From: GCA-002697625 sp002697625
GTDB taxonomy: Bacteria; Bacteroidota; Bacteroidia; Flavobacteriales; BACL11
Direction of reading: 5' to 3'
NCBI GenBank assembly: GCA_964004625.1
Contig: CAXFOB010000016.1
Location: 30,682 to 94,681, forward strand
DNA: 64,000 nucleotides
Shown here: positions 1-9,346 of the stretch, one piece after another
Layout: each line of letters starts with the position of its first letter
How positions within the stretch are numbered: position 1 is the stretch's first letter
Notes under the pieces: generated by a model
Told to the model about the DNA's origin: nothing
The model's input: the letters and a program-made list of their open reading frames with translations, nothing else
Databases searched by the model: none
Translations under genes and position numbers: made by a program

Positions 1-804
1 GTAGAATTTGCTGACAGAAAACAATTTAAAGAATTATTATTTGGAATGAAATCCGAATTAGAAAAACTCATTCAATCTTTTAGTTTAGGAAATGTAATTA
101 AAAATGGGATTCCAGTAGCAATATTAGGAGCCCCAAATGTTGGAAAGTCTACCCTCTTAAATTGCTTACTAAATGAAGAGAAAGCAATTGTATCAGATAT
201 AGCAGGAACTACAAGAGATGCCATAGAAGATGAATTAAATATTGAAGGATTTAAGTTTAGATTTATTGATACTGCAGGAATAAGGAACACCTCAGATACC
301 ATCGAAAATCTAGGGATTAAAAAATCTTTTGACAAAGCTCTACAATCTAAAATTATTCTATTTTTGATAGACACAACTCAAAACATAGAAAATCAGATTA
401 AAGAACTTCAGAAAATAAAAGAAACACTATCAGAAAAAATAGTAATTATTACAAACAAAACAGACTTAAATCCAAATATATCTATAAATGAGGAAACTAT
501 CTCTATCTCCGCAAAAACTGGAAAAGGAATAGAAAATCTGAAGGAAAAATTAATTAAGTTTGTAAATACAACTTCTATTTCTGATAATGAAAGTATAGTA
601 ACTAATTTACGACATTTTGAAGAATTACAACTAACTCTACACGAAATTGAAAGTGTTATAAAGGGAATGAAAGGGGGTGTTTCTGGAGATTTTTTATCTG
701 TAAATATACGGCAAGCTCTTTTCCATTTAGGATCGATTACTGGAGAAGTAACAACTGACACACTACTATCAAACATATTTGGAAAATTCTGTATTGGAAA
801 ATAA
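1..804 (+). CDS. mnmE: tRNA modification GTPase MnmE, C-terminal part (5' end outside window)
   Basis: MnmE (with MnmG) makes the carboxymethylaminomethyl modification of wobble uridine in some tRNAs. The reading frame is open from base 1 (VEFADRKQF...), so the gene begins before the window and ATG 46 is internal. The G domain is complete: G1 GAPNVGKST (around base 130), switch region AGTTRD, G3 DTAG and G4 NKTD. The helical tail ends in the family-specific CIGK at the stop, whose cysteine is catalytic in known MnmE. Nothing looks broken. The stop overlaps the next gene by about 26 bases, so the two are probably co-transcribed. Confidence 0.96.
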   Translation, partial: VEFADRKQFKELLFGMKSELEKLIQSFSLGNVIKNGIPVAILGAPNVGKSTLLNCLLNEEKAIVSDIAGTTRDAIEDELNIEGFKFRFIDTAGIRNTSDTIENLGIKKSFDKALQSKIILFLIDTTQNIENQIKELQKIKETLSEKIVIITNKTDLNPNISINEETISISAKTGKGIENLKEKLIKFVNTTSISDNESIVTNLRHFEELQLTLHEIESVIKGMKGGVSGDFLSVNIRQALFHLGSITGEVTTDTLLSNIFGKFCIGK

Positions 805-1174
805 AATAACAAAAAAAGTCATTGTATTATACGATTCGGAATGTGGTTTCTGTAATAAAATTGCTTTATATTTAAAAGAAAAAGATACAGATAATTCGAT
901 TGTTTGGGAGGAGAGAAATTCTAAGGTATCATCTAAATTATTTAAGAACCACTCTATCAACAAAGAAGAAGATTCTATAATAGTAATGATAAATAAAGAT
1001 TACCTAATAAAGAGTGATGCCGTAATTTACATCCTGAAATTATTAAAATTTAAAACCTACTATCTCCTAAAAATTATTCCAAAAAAAATTAGAGATATAG
1101 TTTATGACTCTATCGCTAAAAACAGATACCTTTTTGGAAAATGTAATCTTAAAAATGATAATTTAATTAAATAA
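779..1174 (+). CDS. DCC-family (DUF393) thiol-disulfide oxidoreductase-like protein
   Basis: A small cytoplasmic protein of 131 residues with the DCC-family signature near the N-terminus (YDSECGFC, a D-x-x-C-x-x-C arrangement). DUF393 proteins have a thioredoxin-like fold, and their substrate is generally unknown. There is no signal peptide. The start is TTG at 779, inside the end of mnmE; a second in-frame TTG at 794 is an equally possible start, and no ATG precedes the motif. In my knowledge of Flavobacteriia a DUF393 gene often follows mnmE, which supports the overlap. Identification of the family is firm; the function is not known. Confidence 0.85.
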   Translation: MENSVLENKITKKVIVLYDSECGFCNKIALYLKEKDTDNSIVWEERNSKVSSKLFKNHSINKEEDSIIVMINKDYLIKSDAVIYILKLLKFKTYYLLKIIPKKIRDIVYDSIAKNRYLFGKCNLKNDNLIK

Positions 1175-1181
1175 ATTTTGC

Positions 1182-1189
1182 TATATTTG
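1182..1189 (+). promoter_or_regulatory. Bacteroidota -7 box (TATATTTG) before the TlpA-like gene
   Basis: TATATTTG matches TAnnTTTG, 15 bases before ATG 1205. It lies immediately before ATG 1190, which argues that translation starts at 1205 rather than at 1190 or at TTG 1178. No clear -33 TTTG is visible. Confidence 0.5.
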
Positions 1190-1204
1190 ATGAAAATAAA
1201 TATT

Positions 1205-2338
1205 ATGAAAGAAAAAACAAATATCCTAACAACCTTATTAATCATACTTTCCATCTCTGTACTTTTGTACATAAATATTGATAAGGAAGAAGTGGAAACA
1301 ATAAAAAGTTCTGAAGAAAACACAGTAGAAACGATTGAAATTTTTCCAAAACTAGTTAAGAAAGCAACAAAATTAAATGATGTACAAGAGTTCACGTCGT
1401 ATATTAAACAAGTGGTGATTACAGGTGAAATAAAGTTCAAGAAAAATAGAGAAGCAAGATTCTTTACAAGAGATACTTCTATTACAGCTAAAACAGACTT
1501 TAAGGGTAGATTTAGCTTAACCTTCCCTCTAGATTCTTCTGGATACATAACTTTTCATCATGGAGAGGAAACAACAGTAATGTATTGTAACCCTGATGAC
1601 ACGGTACATATTACAATTAATACTAATCAATTTGATGAAACCATAACTTATACAGGCTCTACAGAAAGCAACTATCTTGCATGGAAATATCTCTACCAGG
1701 AAGAATCATCATTCTCACCAGACGTATTTAACAACACTTATGAAGAACTATCTTCCTCATTGGATAATTTCTTCAATCCAATGATAGTAGAACTTAATAG
1801 AATCAACATGAATAATACAAAGTTCTTTAATGCAGAACTGGAATGGATGAATCAAGCCAGAGAATATTATTTAAAAAGGCATGAACAAGTAAAAAACGTA
1901 CCAAAAATAGGAGAAACAGCGATTAATTTCACTTATCCAGACAAGGATAGTAATATGGTTTCTTTATCTGATTTTAAAGGAAGTTATGTATATGTTGATG
2001 TTTGGGCGACATGGTGTGGACCATGTAGATACGAAATACCTTTTCTTGTACAGTTAGAAAAAGATTATCATGATACAAATATTGTATTCATGAGTGTTTC
2101 TGTAGATACGGAAAACGCAAAAGAAAAATGGATGAATATGATTAAAAACGAAAATTTGGGGGGAATTCAATTAATCTCAACTGATGGATGGAAGAGCCAA
2201 ATCATGAAAGACTATGTCATAAATGGAATCCCAAGGTTTATGTTGTTTGATCCAGATGGAAATGTAATTTCAGTAGATGCTGCAAGACCATCATCGGATG
2301 AAATAAGAGAAATTTTTGATGGATTTGTTAAGCAATAA
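1205..2338 (+). CDS. Membrane-anchored TlpA-family thiol-disulfide oxidoreductase
   Basis: A 377-residue periplasm-facing thioredoxin-fold protein. An uncleaved N-terminal membrane segment (about residues 6-24) is followed by a beta-rich region resembling the DUF4369 domain often found before TlpA domains in Bacteroidota, then an AhpC/TSA-Redoxin type domain from about residue 235. The active site WCGPC lies near residue 270, in the context VDVWATWCGPCR, and the cis-proline motif NGIPRFML is present. Such proteins reduce periplasmic disulfides, for example in cytochrome c maturation; the partner here is unknown. The start is chosen from the -7 box at 1182-1189. A strong terminator follows, so it is separate from the RND operon. 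Confidence 0.88.
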   Translation: MKEKTNILTTLLIILSISVLLYINIDKEEVETIKSSEENTVETIEIFPKLVKKATKLNDVQEFTSYIKQVVITGEIKFKKNREARFFTRDTSITAKTDFKGRFSLTFPLDSSGYITFHHGEETTVMYCNPDDTVHITINTNQFDETITYTGSTESNYLAWKYLYQEESSFSPDVFNNTYEELSSSLDNFFNPMIVELNRINMNNTKFFNAELEWMNQAREYYLKRHEQVKNVPKIGETAINFTYPDKDSNMVSLSDFKGSYVYVDVWATWCGPCRYEIPFLVQLEKDYHDTNIVFMSVSVDTENAKEKWMNMIKNENLGGIQLISTDGWKSQIMKDYVINGIPRFMLFDPDGNVISVDAARPSSDEIREIFDGFVKQ

Positions 2339-2370
2339 ACATTAGACGAATATTTAAACGGTATATATAT

Positions 2371-2398
2371 AAAAACGGACAAATGTCCGTTTTTTTTT
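2371..2398 (+). terminator. Rho-independent terminator after the TlpA-like gene
   Basis: An 11-base perfect stem (2371-2381 pairs with 2384-2394, core ACGGACA/TGTCCGT) with a very small loop, followed by a T-run to 2398. It isolates the upstream gene from the RND operon. Confidence 0.9.
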
Positions 2399-2447
2399 AC
2401 CCAATAAAAAAACTCTTTTTAAAGAAAAATTAAATCTATGAAATGAT

Positions 2448-2455
2448 TATTTTTG
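2448..2455 (+). promoter_or_regulatory. -7 box (TATTTTTG) of the RND efflux operon
   Basis: TATTTTTG matches TAnnTTTG, 28 bases before the ATG of the adaptor gene and just downstream of the terminator at 2371-2398. No -33 TTTG is evident. Confidence 0.55.
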
Positions 2456-2483
2456 CAACTTTTAAATTTTAAAAAATAAAAAA

Positions 2484-3647
2484 ATGAGAAAAATACTTAT
2501 TATCATCTCAGGTATAGTGATCTTTATTCTTTTTGGGGTTGTTAGTTCAATAAGCTATGATATGGGAATTTCATATGGAGTAAAAAATGCGGAGAAAATA
2601 AGGTCTGAAAAAAATAAAGAATCAATAGATATAGAAAAAGAAATACCCACTGTTAATTTCAAAACAGCGAAAAATGAAATTTCAAAAATTAAAATTAATA
2701 GTTCAGGTAGAGTATTAAGTTACAATAATACAACTATTAACTCTGAAGTTAATGGTACAATTCTTTCTAATTCAAAAATAAAAAAAGGATATTATTTTAA
2801 GAAAGGAGATTTACTTTTTCAAATCAAAGATAGTGACACAAGACTTTTACTTGATTCAAAAAAGAGTAATTATATAAATACCATATCATCAATTCTTGCT
2901 GATATTAAGTTGGATTATCCAGATGAATATGATAAATGGGAAAAATATTTCAATTCATTATCTTACAAAATACAAATAAAAGAATTGCCGAAATTTAATA
3001 GTACAAAGGAAAAAAACTTCATAATTTCCAGAAGAATTATGACTGAATTTTTATCAATAAAATCAGATGAAGAAAGATTGAAAAAATATAAATTTTATGC
3101 TCCATTTGATGGAAGTATTACAAAATCCTATATTGATATTTCAACTAATGTAAACATTGGAACACCAATAATTGACATTATTAGAGATGGTAAAAAAGAA
3201 GTTGAATTAAACATTAATAATAAAGATAGAAAATTAATATCTGTAGGAAATTTAGTTACTCTAACTGATGACAACAAATCTGAATATAACGGATTCGTTA
3301 GTAGAATTGGCAATTTTGTGAACCCAGAAACACAAAATATTTCCGTATTCATAGAAATTCCAAAAAAATCAATTGATAGAGACTTATTTAATGGAATGTA
3401 TTTAAATGCACAAATCGAAACTTACACAAAAATGACAGTGTGTATTATCCCAAGAAGATCATTAATTTCTAATAATGAAATATTTATTTTAAACGAAAAT
3501 AATTCATTAGAAGTCAAGTCAATAAATATAATTACCGAACAAGATAATAATATTATTGTTGACAATATTAAAGACGGTGAAAGAGTCATAATTGAACCCC
3601 TTGTCAATGTGAAAACAGGAACAAAAGTTATTCCGATAGAATTATAG
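2484..3647 (+). CDS. RND efflux periplasmic adaptor (HlyD/MexA family)
   Basis: The membrane fusion protein of a tripartite efflux pump, 387 residues. The N-terminal hydrophobic anchor (residues 4-22) places it in the inner membrane with the body in the periplasm. A biotinyl-lipoyl-like half motif (around 'EVNGTILSNSKIKKGYYFKKGD'-type spacing, residues about 85-110) is followed by a short helical hairpin, a second lipoyl half (FYAPFDGSI) and beta-barrel domains. The hairpin is short compared with MexA. It is the first gene of a three-gene operon, and its TAG stop is directly followed by the ATG of the permease. Substrate cannot be inferred. Confidence 0.9.
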   Translation: MRKILIIISGIVIFILFGVVSSISYDMGISYGVKNAEKIRSEKNKESIDIEKEIPTVNFKTAKNEISKIKINSSGRVLSYNNTTINSEVNGTILSNSKIKKGYYFKKGDLLFQIKDSDTRLLLDSKKSNYINTISSILADIKLDYPDEYDKWEKYFNSLSYKIQIKELPKFNSTKEKNFIISRRIMTEFLSIKSDEERLKKYKFYAPFDGSITKSYIDISTNVNIGTPIIDIIRDGKKEVELNINNKDRKLISVGNLVTLTDDNKSEYNGFVSRIGNFVNPETQNISVFIEIPKKSIDRDLFNGMYLNAQIETYTKMTVCIIPRRSLISNNEIFILNENNSLEVKSINIITEQDNNIIVDNIKDGERVIIEPLVNVKTGTKVIPIEL

Positions 3648-6600
3648 ATGAAAAAAATAATTGCACATTTTATAAAGTATCCTATATACTCAAATGCTAT
3701 AATACTTATAACAGCACTTGTAGGTATCATAAGTTTAAGTCAAATGCCAAGGTCTTTCTTTCCTGAACTATCTCCAAATAAAATCTATATTAATGTAGCA
3801 TATCCAGGTGCTTCACCAGAAGAGATAGAACAAGGAATAACTACTAGAGTAGAAGAATCATTAAATGGAATTGAAGGAATAGAAGAAATCACCTCAAGTA
3901 GTTCTGAAAATATCTCTCAGATTACAGTTAAAACATATGCAGGATTTAATATTGATGAAATTCTTCAAGAAATTAAAAATTCGGTAGACGCAATATACTC
4001 CTTTCCTGAAGGCGCTGAAAAACCAACAATACAAAAACAAAAATCCAGAGGTATGGGTGGAATGGGTAATACAGTTGGATTTTATGCATTAAATGGACCA
4101 GATGACCTTTGGTCATTAAAAGAAAAATCTGATCAAATTGAAAAAGATTTGTTAAGTGATGATAATATTAGTCAGTTAGAAGTAATTGGATATTCTCCAA
4201 TTATTATTTCTGTTGAATTAAATGAAAATGAACTTTTAAGACATAATCTAAATTTTGATATAGTTTCTAATAAAATAAAAATGTCAAATATTGATATTTC
4301 TGGAGGAAGTATCAAAACTAAAAAAGACGAAATTATTATTAGATCAAACAACAGAAAAAATACAGCTGAAGAATTAAGAAAAATAGTTATACAATCAAAT
4401 ATCAACGGAGGTATTGTTAGGTTGAAAGATGTCGCTTCTGTTGAAATGAAATTCTCCGAAATACCAATTAAATCTTATGTTAATGGAGAAAGATCAATTA
4501 GTTTTATTATTAAGAAAACACCAGATGAAGATTTAAAAAAAATTGCTAATTCTCTAGAAAATTATATTAACAAATTTAATTCAGAAAATAAAGATTTTGA
4601 AATATTAACTTTATTTCAATTCTCTGACATGTTAGATCAAAGAATTGAAACTTTAAGCGACAACTTGATATTAGGATTAATTTTAGTTTTAATTGTTTTA
4701 GGGTTTTTCTTGAGTTTTAGATTGTCAGCCTGGGTTGCCTTTGGAATACCATTTTCTTTTATTGGAATGATATCTATTGGTATTCTTTATGGAATGACAA
4801 TAAATATGATATCGTTATTTGGAATGATTTTAGTTGTTGGAATTTTAGTAGACGATGGTATAGTTATTGCAGAAAATATTTATAGTCATTTTGAAAGAGG
4901 AAAATCACCAATGCAAGCTGCCTTAGACGGCACAATGGAAGTAGTGACACCTGTTCTAACTTCAGTTCTAACTACAGTGTTCGCATTTTCAACACTATTA
5001 TTTGTTGGGGGTGAAATGGAAATGATGGAAGAAATGGCCTTTAGTGTAATTGCCGCATTATTATTTTCTTTGATTGAAGCATTCCTAATATTACCTTCTC
5101 ATCTTTCTAATAAAAAAGTATTTACAAAAGAAAAAAACACAATTTTCTCAAAAATTAAAGAAAATGTAGAAAATTTCATTATAAAACTTAGAGATAAATA
5201 TAATATTCTTAACAAAAAATTTATTAAAAATTACAGATATCATGTATGGACACCTATTATATTTATTTCTTTAGTATTAATATTGTTAATAAATGGTACT
5301 ATACGATGGACTTTCTTCCCTTCTGTTCCTTTTAATGAAGTGAAAATTGAATTTGCGTACAAGCCCGGAGAACGGGAGTTTAGAACTGAAAATTTCTTAA
5401 TCTATTGTGATTCAATCATACAAGATTATAATAAGGAATTAATCGAAAAATTTAATGACTCAATTATTACTAATGTATCCTATTCAATAGGTTTCACCGA
5501 AAACTTAGGTGTTTCTGGAGCAAATGTTGGTTCAATAAGAATTTCTTCTAAAGAAAATGATTTAATTTCTACCATACAAATGACGAATGATCTACAAAGT
5601 AGAATTAGTAAAGATTCGATATCACAAATGGAGAAGATTACCTTTGGAGGAGCTCAGCAATTTGGAAAAGAAGTTTCAATTTCATTACAGTCTGAAAATG
5701 ATTTGGAATTAAAAGAATCTGTAGAATGGTTAAAAGATAAGATTTCAAATATCAACATTGTTAAAGAAGTATTAGATAATGGTGGTGTAGGAAACAGAGA
5801 ATTACATTTGAAACTCAAAGAAAAAGCTTATTCTCTAGGCCTTACTGAAATCGATATTTATAAACAAATAAGACAAGGTTTCTTTGGAGAAGAGGTTCAA
5901 AGATTAATAATTGGAAGAGATGAAGTAAAAATTTGGGTACAATACACTGAAAAAGACAGAAACAGTATTCAAGATTTAGAAAATATAAAAATTAAAACAA
6001 AGTTTGGGCAACAAATTAATTTAAGTGAACTAGTAGAATATGAATATAAAAGAGGTCGTGTAAAAATTAATCATATTGATGGAACTAAAGAAATTAGAGT
6101 TGACGCATCTTTATTTGACGCTGAGTATTCGGGTGTAGTTAATGATCAAATTGAAAAAGATTATCTACAAAACCTATCATTATTTTTCCCTAACGTTAAA
6201 TACAAAATTATGGGACAAGCAGAAAGAGCTGCAGATAGTGGCAAAAGATTAGGAATTGCTTTTTTAATTAGTATCATTTTAATAGTTATTACAATTTCTT
6301 TAAATTTTAAATCCTTCTACCAAGCAAGATTAATTTTAATGGTAATACCAGTTGGTGTTTTTAGCGCTATTCTAGGACATGGAATTATGGGAAAACCATT
6401 TTCAACATTAAGTGTATGGGGAGTAATTGCACTTATTGGAATTTTAGTAAATGACGCCGTTGTTATGTTAGATAGATTTAATAGAAATCTTGAGGAAGGA
6501 ATGGATATTAAAAAAGCTGTACTAGCAGCTGGAAATAGTAGGTTTAGACCTATAATATTAACTACAATAACAACTTTTGTAGGGCTTTTTCCTTTAATTT

Positions 6601-6833
6601 TAGAAACAAGTTTTCAATCACAATTTTTAATACCAATGGCTATTTCTGTAGCGTTTGGAGTTTTATTCGGGACTATTTTACTTTTATTTTATTTTCCGTC
6701 TCTTATCTTGTACTTTAACGATATTAGAAGAAGTAGGTGGTGGTTGTGGAGAGGTGGAAAAACCCCGCCTAGCAGAATGGAGGTTGAACCATTTACTAAA
6801 TTACAGAAAAGAAATTTAGAAATAGAAAACTAA
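3648..6833 (+). CDS. RND-family efflux permease (AcrB/MMPL-like)
   Basis: The inner-membrane proton-driven pump, 1061 residues. It has the classic RND layout: TM1, a large periplasmic loop (residues about 30-330), TM2-6, a second periplasmic loop and TM8-12. Family motifs visible are YPGASPEEIE in the first porter domain, GILVDDGIVIAENI in TM4 (the DD proton-relay pair) and GILVNDAVVMLDRF in TM10. The C-terminus ends in the Bacteroidota-type RWWLWRGGKTP tail. No start ambiguity: ATG follows the adaptor stop without a gap. It most resembles pumps for small molecules; drug or lipid substrates cannot be separated from sequence alone. Confidence 0.95.
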   Translation: MKKIIAHFIKYPIYSNAIILITALVGIISLSQMPRSFFPELSPNKIYINVAYPGASPEEIEQGITTRVEESLNGIEGIEEITSSSSENISQITVKTYAGFNIDEILQEIKNSVDAIYSFPEGAEKPTIQKQKSRGMGGMGNTVGFYALNGPDDLWSLKEKSDQIEKDLLSDDNISQLEVIGYSPIIISVELNENELLRHNLNFDIVSNKIKMSNIDISGGSIKTKKDEIIIRSNNRKNTAEELRKIVIQSNINGGIVRLKDVASVEMKFSEIPIKSYVNGERSISFIIKKTPDEDLKKIANSLENYINKFNSENKDFEILTLFQFSDMLDQRIETLSDNLILGLILVLIVLGFFLSFRLSAWVAFGIPFSFIGMISIGILYGMTINMISLFGMILVVGILVDDGIVIAENIYSHFERGKSPMQAALDGTMEVVTPVLTSVLTTVFAFSTLLFVGGEMEMMEEMAFSVIAALLFSLIEAFLILPSHLSNKKVFTKEKNTIFSKIKENVENFIIKLRDKYNILNKKFIKNYRYHVWTPIIFISLVLILLINGTIRWTFFPSVPFNEVKIEFAYKPGEREFRTENFLIYCDSIIQDYNKELIEKFNDSIITNVSYSIGFTENLGVSGANVGSIRISSKENDLISTIQMTNDLQSRISKDSISQMEKITFGGAQQFGKEVSISLQSENDLELKESVEWLKDKISNINIVKEVLDNGGVGNRELHLKLKEKAYSLGLTEIDIYKQIRQGFFGEEVQRLIIGRDEVKIWVQYTEKDRNSIQDLENIKIKTKFGQQINLSELVEYEYKRGRVKINHIDGTKEIRVDASLFDAEYSGVVNDQIEKDYLQNLSLFFPNVKYKIMGQAERAADSGKRLGIAFLISIILIVITISLNFKSFYQARLILMVIPVGVFSAILGHGIMGKPFSTLSVWGVIALIGILVNDAVVMLDRFNRNLEEGMDIKKAVLAAGNSRFRPIILTTITTFVGLFPLILETSFQSQFLIPMAISVAFGVLFGTILLLFYFPSLILYFNDIRRSRWWLWRGGKTPPSRMEVEPFTKLQKRNLEIEN

Positions 6834-8149
6834 TGAAAAATACTATTCAATACATATTTATTTTTATTCCATTTTTTGTTTTTTCTCAGGAGAACTTAAC
6901 TTTAGAAGATGCTATAAAAATTGGTTTAAAACAGAATTTTGAAATTCAGTTGAGTAAGAAAAATTTGGAAATCAACAAGTTAAACAATAATCTAGGTAAC
7001 GCTGGAGGTTTACCTACACTTAACATTTCTGCTAGACAAGAAAAAGCAATTTCTGATCAATCAGATAATCCAACTTCTTTTATACAGGAAATCCTTAAAT
7101 CAGAATCCATTAATGCATCGGCAAACCTAAGTTGGACTTTATTTAATGGATATGGAATAAAAGCAAATAAAGAAAAACTAAATCAACTAGAGTATCTTAG
7201 TAATGGAAATCTAACTATAATTCTAGAGAATACAACTCAAGCTATTATACTCTCCTATTACAATTGTATCCTACAAAATGAGAGACTTACACTTCTACAA
7301 AATGTGGTAAATTTATCCAGAGAGAGATTGATTTATCAGAAAACTAAATACGATATTGGTGTAAGTAGTAAAATGGAATTACTTCAATTTGAAAACACTC
7401 TTTTAATAGATAGCTCTAACCTACTTACCCAAAAACTGAATTATAGAAATTCTGTAAAAAATTTAAATTTGGTTCTAGGAATTGATTTACATTCAGAATG
7501 GAATTTTATCGATAAAATGAAATCGGAAACACAAGTATTCAACTATCTTAATCTGCAAGAGAAAACATTATTAAACAATACTAACATCAAAAACCAAAGC
7601 ATTAATAATGAAATAATTAGACAAGATATTACTTTAGCCAAATCTGCCTACTATCCTATTGTATCTTTTAATTCAGGAGCTTCATACAATGAAAGTGTTT
7701 ATGATGTAGGAAACTCTGGATTTGATGGAGATAATACAGGAGAAACACTAAATTACTATGCTAATATCTCAGTAAACTTTCGACTATATGATGGGGGTAA
7801 GTATAAAAAACTTTTACAAGAAGCAGAGATAAGACAAGATATAAATAATATAAATTTAGAAAGTCAAAAAAGAGATGTTTTAAATAAATTATCTGTTAGT
7901 TATGAAAAATATAATAGCAAAATAGTAATACATAATTTAAGTAAAAAGGCTTTTGAAATTGCTGAAATCAACTATCAAATAGCTAATGACAAAAGCAATA
8001 GAGGTTTGATAAACTCTTTTGACTTAAGAGATATTGAAATTGCTTATTTAAACTCTGGAATTAGCTATTTACAATCTGTATATAGTTTAAATGAAAGTTA
8101 CCTTGATTTAGTAAAAATTACTGGGGGAATTCTGGAGGTTAGCGAGTAA
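6833..8149 (+). CDS. TolC-family outer-membrane efflux channel
   Basis: The outer-membrane partner of the RND pump, 438 residues. A cleavable signal peptide (about residues 1-19, ending FVFSQ) is followed by LTLEDAIKIGLKQN, the usual opening of the TolC/OEP fold, and two long alpha-helical repeats rich in N, L and E. Its ATG shares one base with the permease stop (TAATG), showing tight co-translation. It completes the adaptor-permease-channel set, so the operon can form a full pump. The 3' end overlaps the convergent downstream gene by 11 bases. Confidence 0.93.
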   Translation: MKNTIQYIFIFIPFFVFSQENLTLEDAIKIGLKQNFEIQLSKKNLEINKLNNNLGNAGGLPTLNISARQEKAISDQSDNPTSFIQEILKSESINASANLSWTLFNGYGIKANKEKLNQLEYLSNGNLTIILENTTQAIILSYYNCILQNERLTLLQNVVNLSRERLIYQKTKYDIGVSSKMELLQFENTLLIDSSNLLTQKLNYRNSVKNLNLVLGIDLHSEWNFIDKMKSETQVFNYLNLQEKTLLNNTNIKNQSINNEIIRQDITLAKSAYYPIVSFNSGASYNESVYDVGNSGFDGDNTGETLNYYANISVNFRLYDGGKYKKLLQEAEIRQDINNINLESQKRDVLNKLSVSYEKYNSKIVIHNLSKKAFEIAEINYQIANDKSNRGLINSFDLRDIEIAYLNSGISYLQSVYSLNESYLDLVKITGGILEVSE

Positions 8150-8870
8150 TTAGAAAATTCTTCTTGAAATCTACAAGTATTATTTTAATGTTTTTATTTT
8201 TAGACAAATTTACAATCTTTTGTTTATCCTTTTCTGATGTTAAGTCATTAGTCCAGCAATTAATAGAGTAATTAGGAAACTTCTTTAAATAAAAATGTAA
8301 GGAGTTGTAATCGCATGAAATTGCAGTTGGTTTATATTTAATAATATTGTTTGTTATCATAAAAGAGTTAGACAGAACCCCGAAAAAGTGATAATTAGGC
8401 AACCAATAACTAATTGCAAAACCATTTTCTTTAAATTTATGAAGTGTCTCAATTTTTTTTGACTCAACAATAATATTATCTCTTAATTGGTACTGTTCTG
8501 TAATTCTTTTAAGAAGTAACACACTCTCTTCTACATTCATAGAATCTAAATTTTTAAAATCAATCCAAAAATATTTTCCTTCTAAGGATCTAAACTCAGA
8601 AAACAATGAGAGTAATGTATGTTTGTAGTCCTTTCCATGATGTTTCACCTCAAAAATATTTTTCTTTTTATTGTAAAAAACATCTATTTCGTAACCAGTA
8701 AATTCTTCTAAATTATCATTTTCATTTTTTGGATCTAACAATCTATGCATCCACAACTTATCCTCCGAAGGATAAAATATTGTATCAGGTTTTACATGAC
8801 TAAAAGGAATTAAGTAGAATATTAAATAAAATACAAGAAATAAAATTATAATTCTTAATAAAACTTTCAT
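8139..8870 (-). CDS. Membrane-anchored GDPD/PLC-like protein of unknown substrate
   Basis: A 243-residue protein with one N-terminal hydrophobic anchor (residues 4-23). The body resembles the glycerophosphodiester phosphodiesterase/PLC-like TIM barrel: MHR at the end of strand one, GYEIDV (an E-x-D metal-site pattern), VKHHG and a later WIDFKNL. These fit the order of catalytic elements in that fold, but overall similarity is weak and I cannot name a substrate. It is the second gene of a two-gene minus-strand unit: its ATG overlaps the NUDIX gene's TGA by four bases. The assignment is an inference from motif order. Confidence 0.55.
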   Translation of the reverse strand: MKVLLRIIILFLVFYLIFYLIPFSHVKPDTIFYPSEDKLWMHRLLDPKNENDNLEEFTGYEIDVFYNKKKNIFEVKHHGKDYKHTLLSLFSEFRSLEGKYFWIDFKNLDSMNVEESVLLLKRITEQYQLRDNIIVESKKIETLHKFKENGFAISYWLPNYHFFGVLSNSFMITNNIIKYKPTAISCDYNSLHFYLKKFPNYSINCWTNDLTSEKDKQKIVNLSKNKNIKIILVDFKKNFLITR

Positions 8871-9346
8871 AAATCTGAGATATGAATTACATCCTTAATA
8901 TTTGCAAAAGAATTTTCTAATCTTTTGTTTACCTCTTGTTTGTTGCACCACTCTACTTTTGTTATCCCCTCCTCTATTTGAGGTCTTAAATCTCCAGTGA
9001 AATCCGTTTTCATTTTAAACCAATATGTTTTCTTTAATACTTTTGTGCTATTTACAACATAAGTATGGTACGTATCAATTAATTTATTGTCTATTTGTAA
9101 TTCCTGAAGTCCACACTCTTCCTCTACTTCTCGTATAGCGCATTCTTCAATTAATTCTCCCAACTCTAACTTCCCTTTTGGCAAATCCCACTTACCATTT
9201 CTGAAAATCATTAGAACTTTTTTCTCACAGTTAAAGACCAATCCACCAGCTGCTTCAATCAATGTAAATTGACTGCAAAATTCTTCCCAATTTTCTGTTA
9301 CAAATTTTGCCTCATTATTTATGTAAACTTTATATTTTTGCATCAT
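8867..9346 (-). CDS. NUDIX hydrolase
   Basis: A cytoplasmic pyrophosphohydrolase of about 159 residues. The NUDIX box is intact: GKLELGE...REVEEECGL matches G-x5-E-x7-R-E-U-x-E-E-x-G-U. Upstream, WDLPKG is the usual lead-in. The substrate (nucleoside diphosphate-X) is unknown. The start is one of two adjacent ATGs (9344-9346 or 9341-9343); a longer open frame into pyrE has no support. The first ATG overlaps the pyrE start codon on the other strand, so the two divergent genes share their start site. No -7 box was found for this gene. Confidence 0.9.
   Translation of the reverse strand: MMQKYKVYINNEAKFVTENWEEFCSQFTLIEAAGGLVFNCEKKVLMIFRNGKWDLPKGKLELGELIEECAIREVEEECGLQELQIDNKLIDTYHTYVVNSTKVLKKTYWFKMKTDFTGDLRPQIEEGITKVEWCNKQEVNKRLENSFANIKDVIHISDL
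9333..9340 (+). promoter_or_regulatory. -7 box (TATTTTTG) of pyrE, four bases before the ATG
   Basis: TATTTTTG matches TAnnTTTG, with TTTG at 9306-9309 as a possible but distant -33 element (23-base spacer). With the ATG at 9345, transcription should begin at or within a base or two of the start codon, giving a leaderless or nearly leaderless mRNA. Confidence 0.55.
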
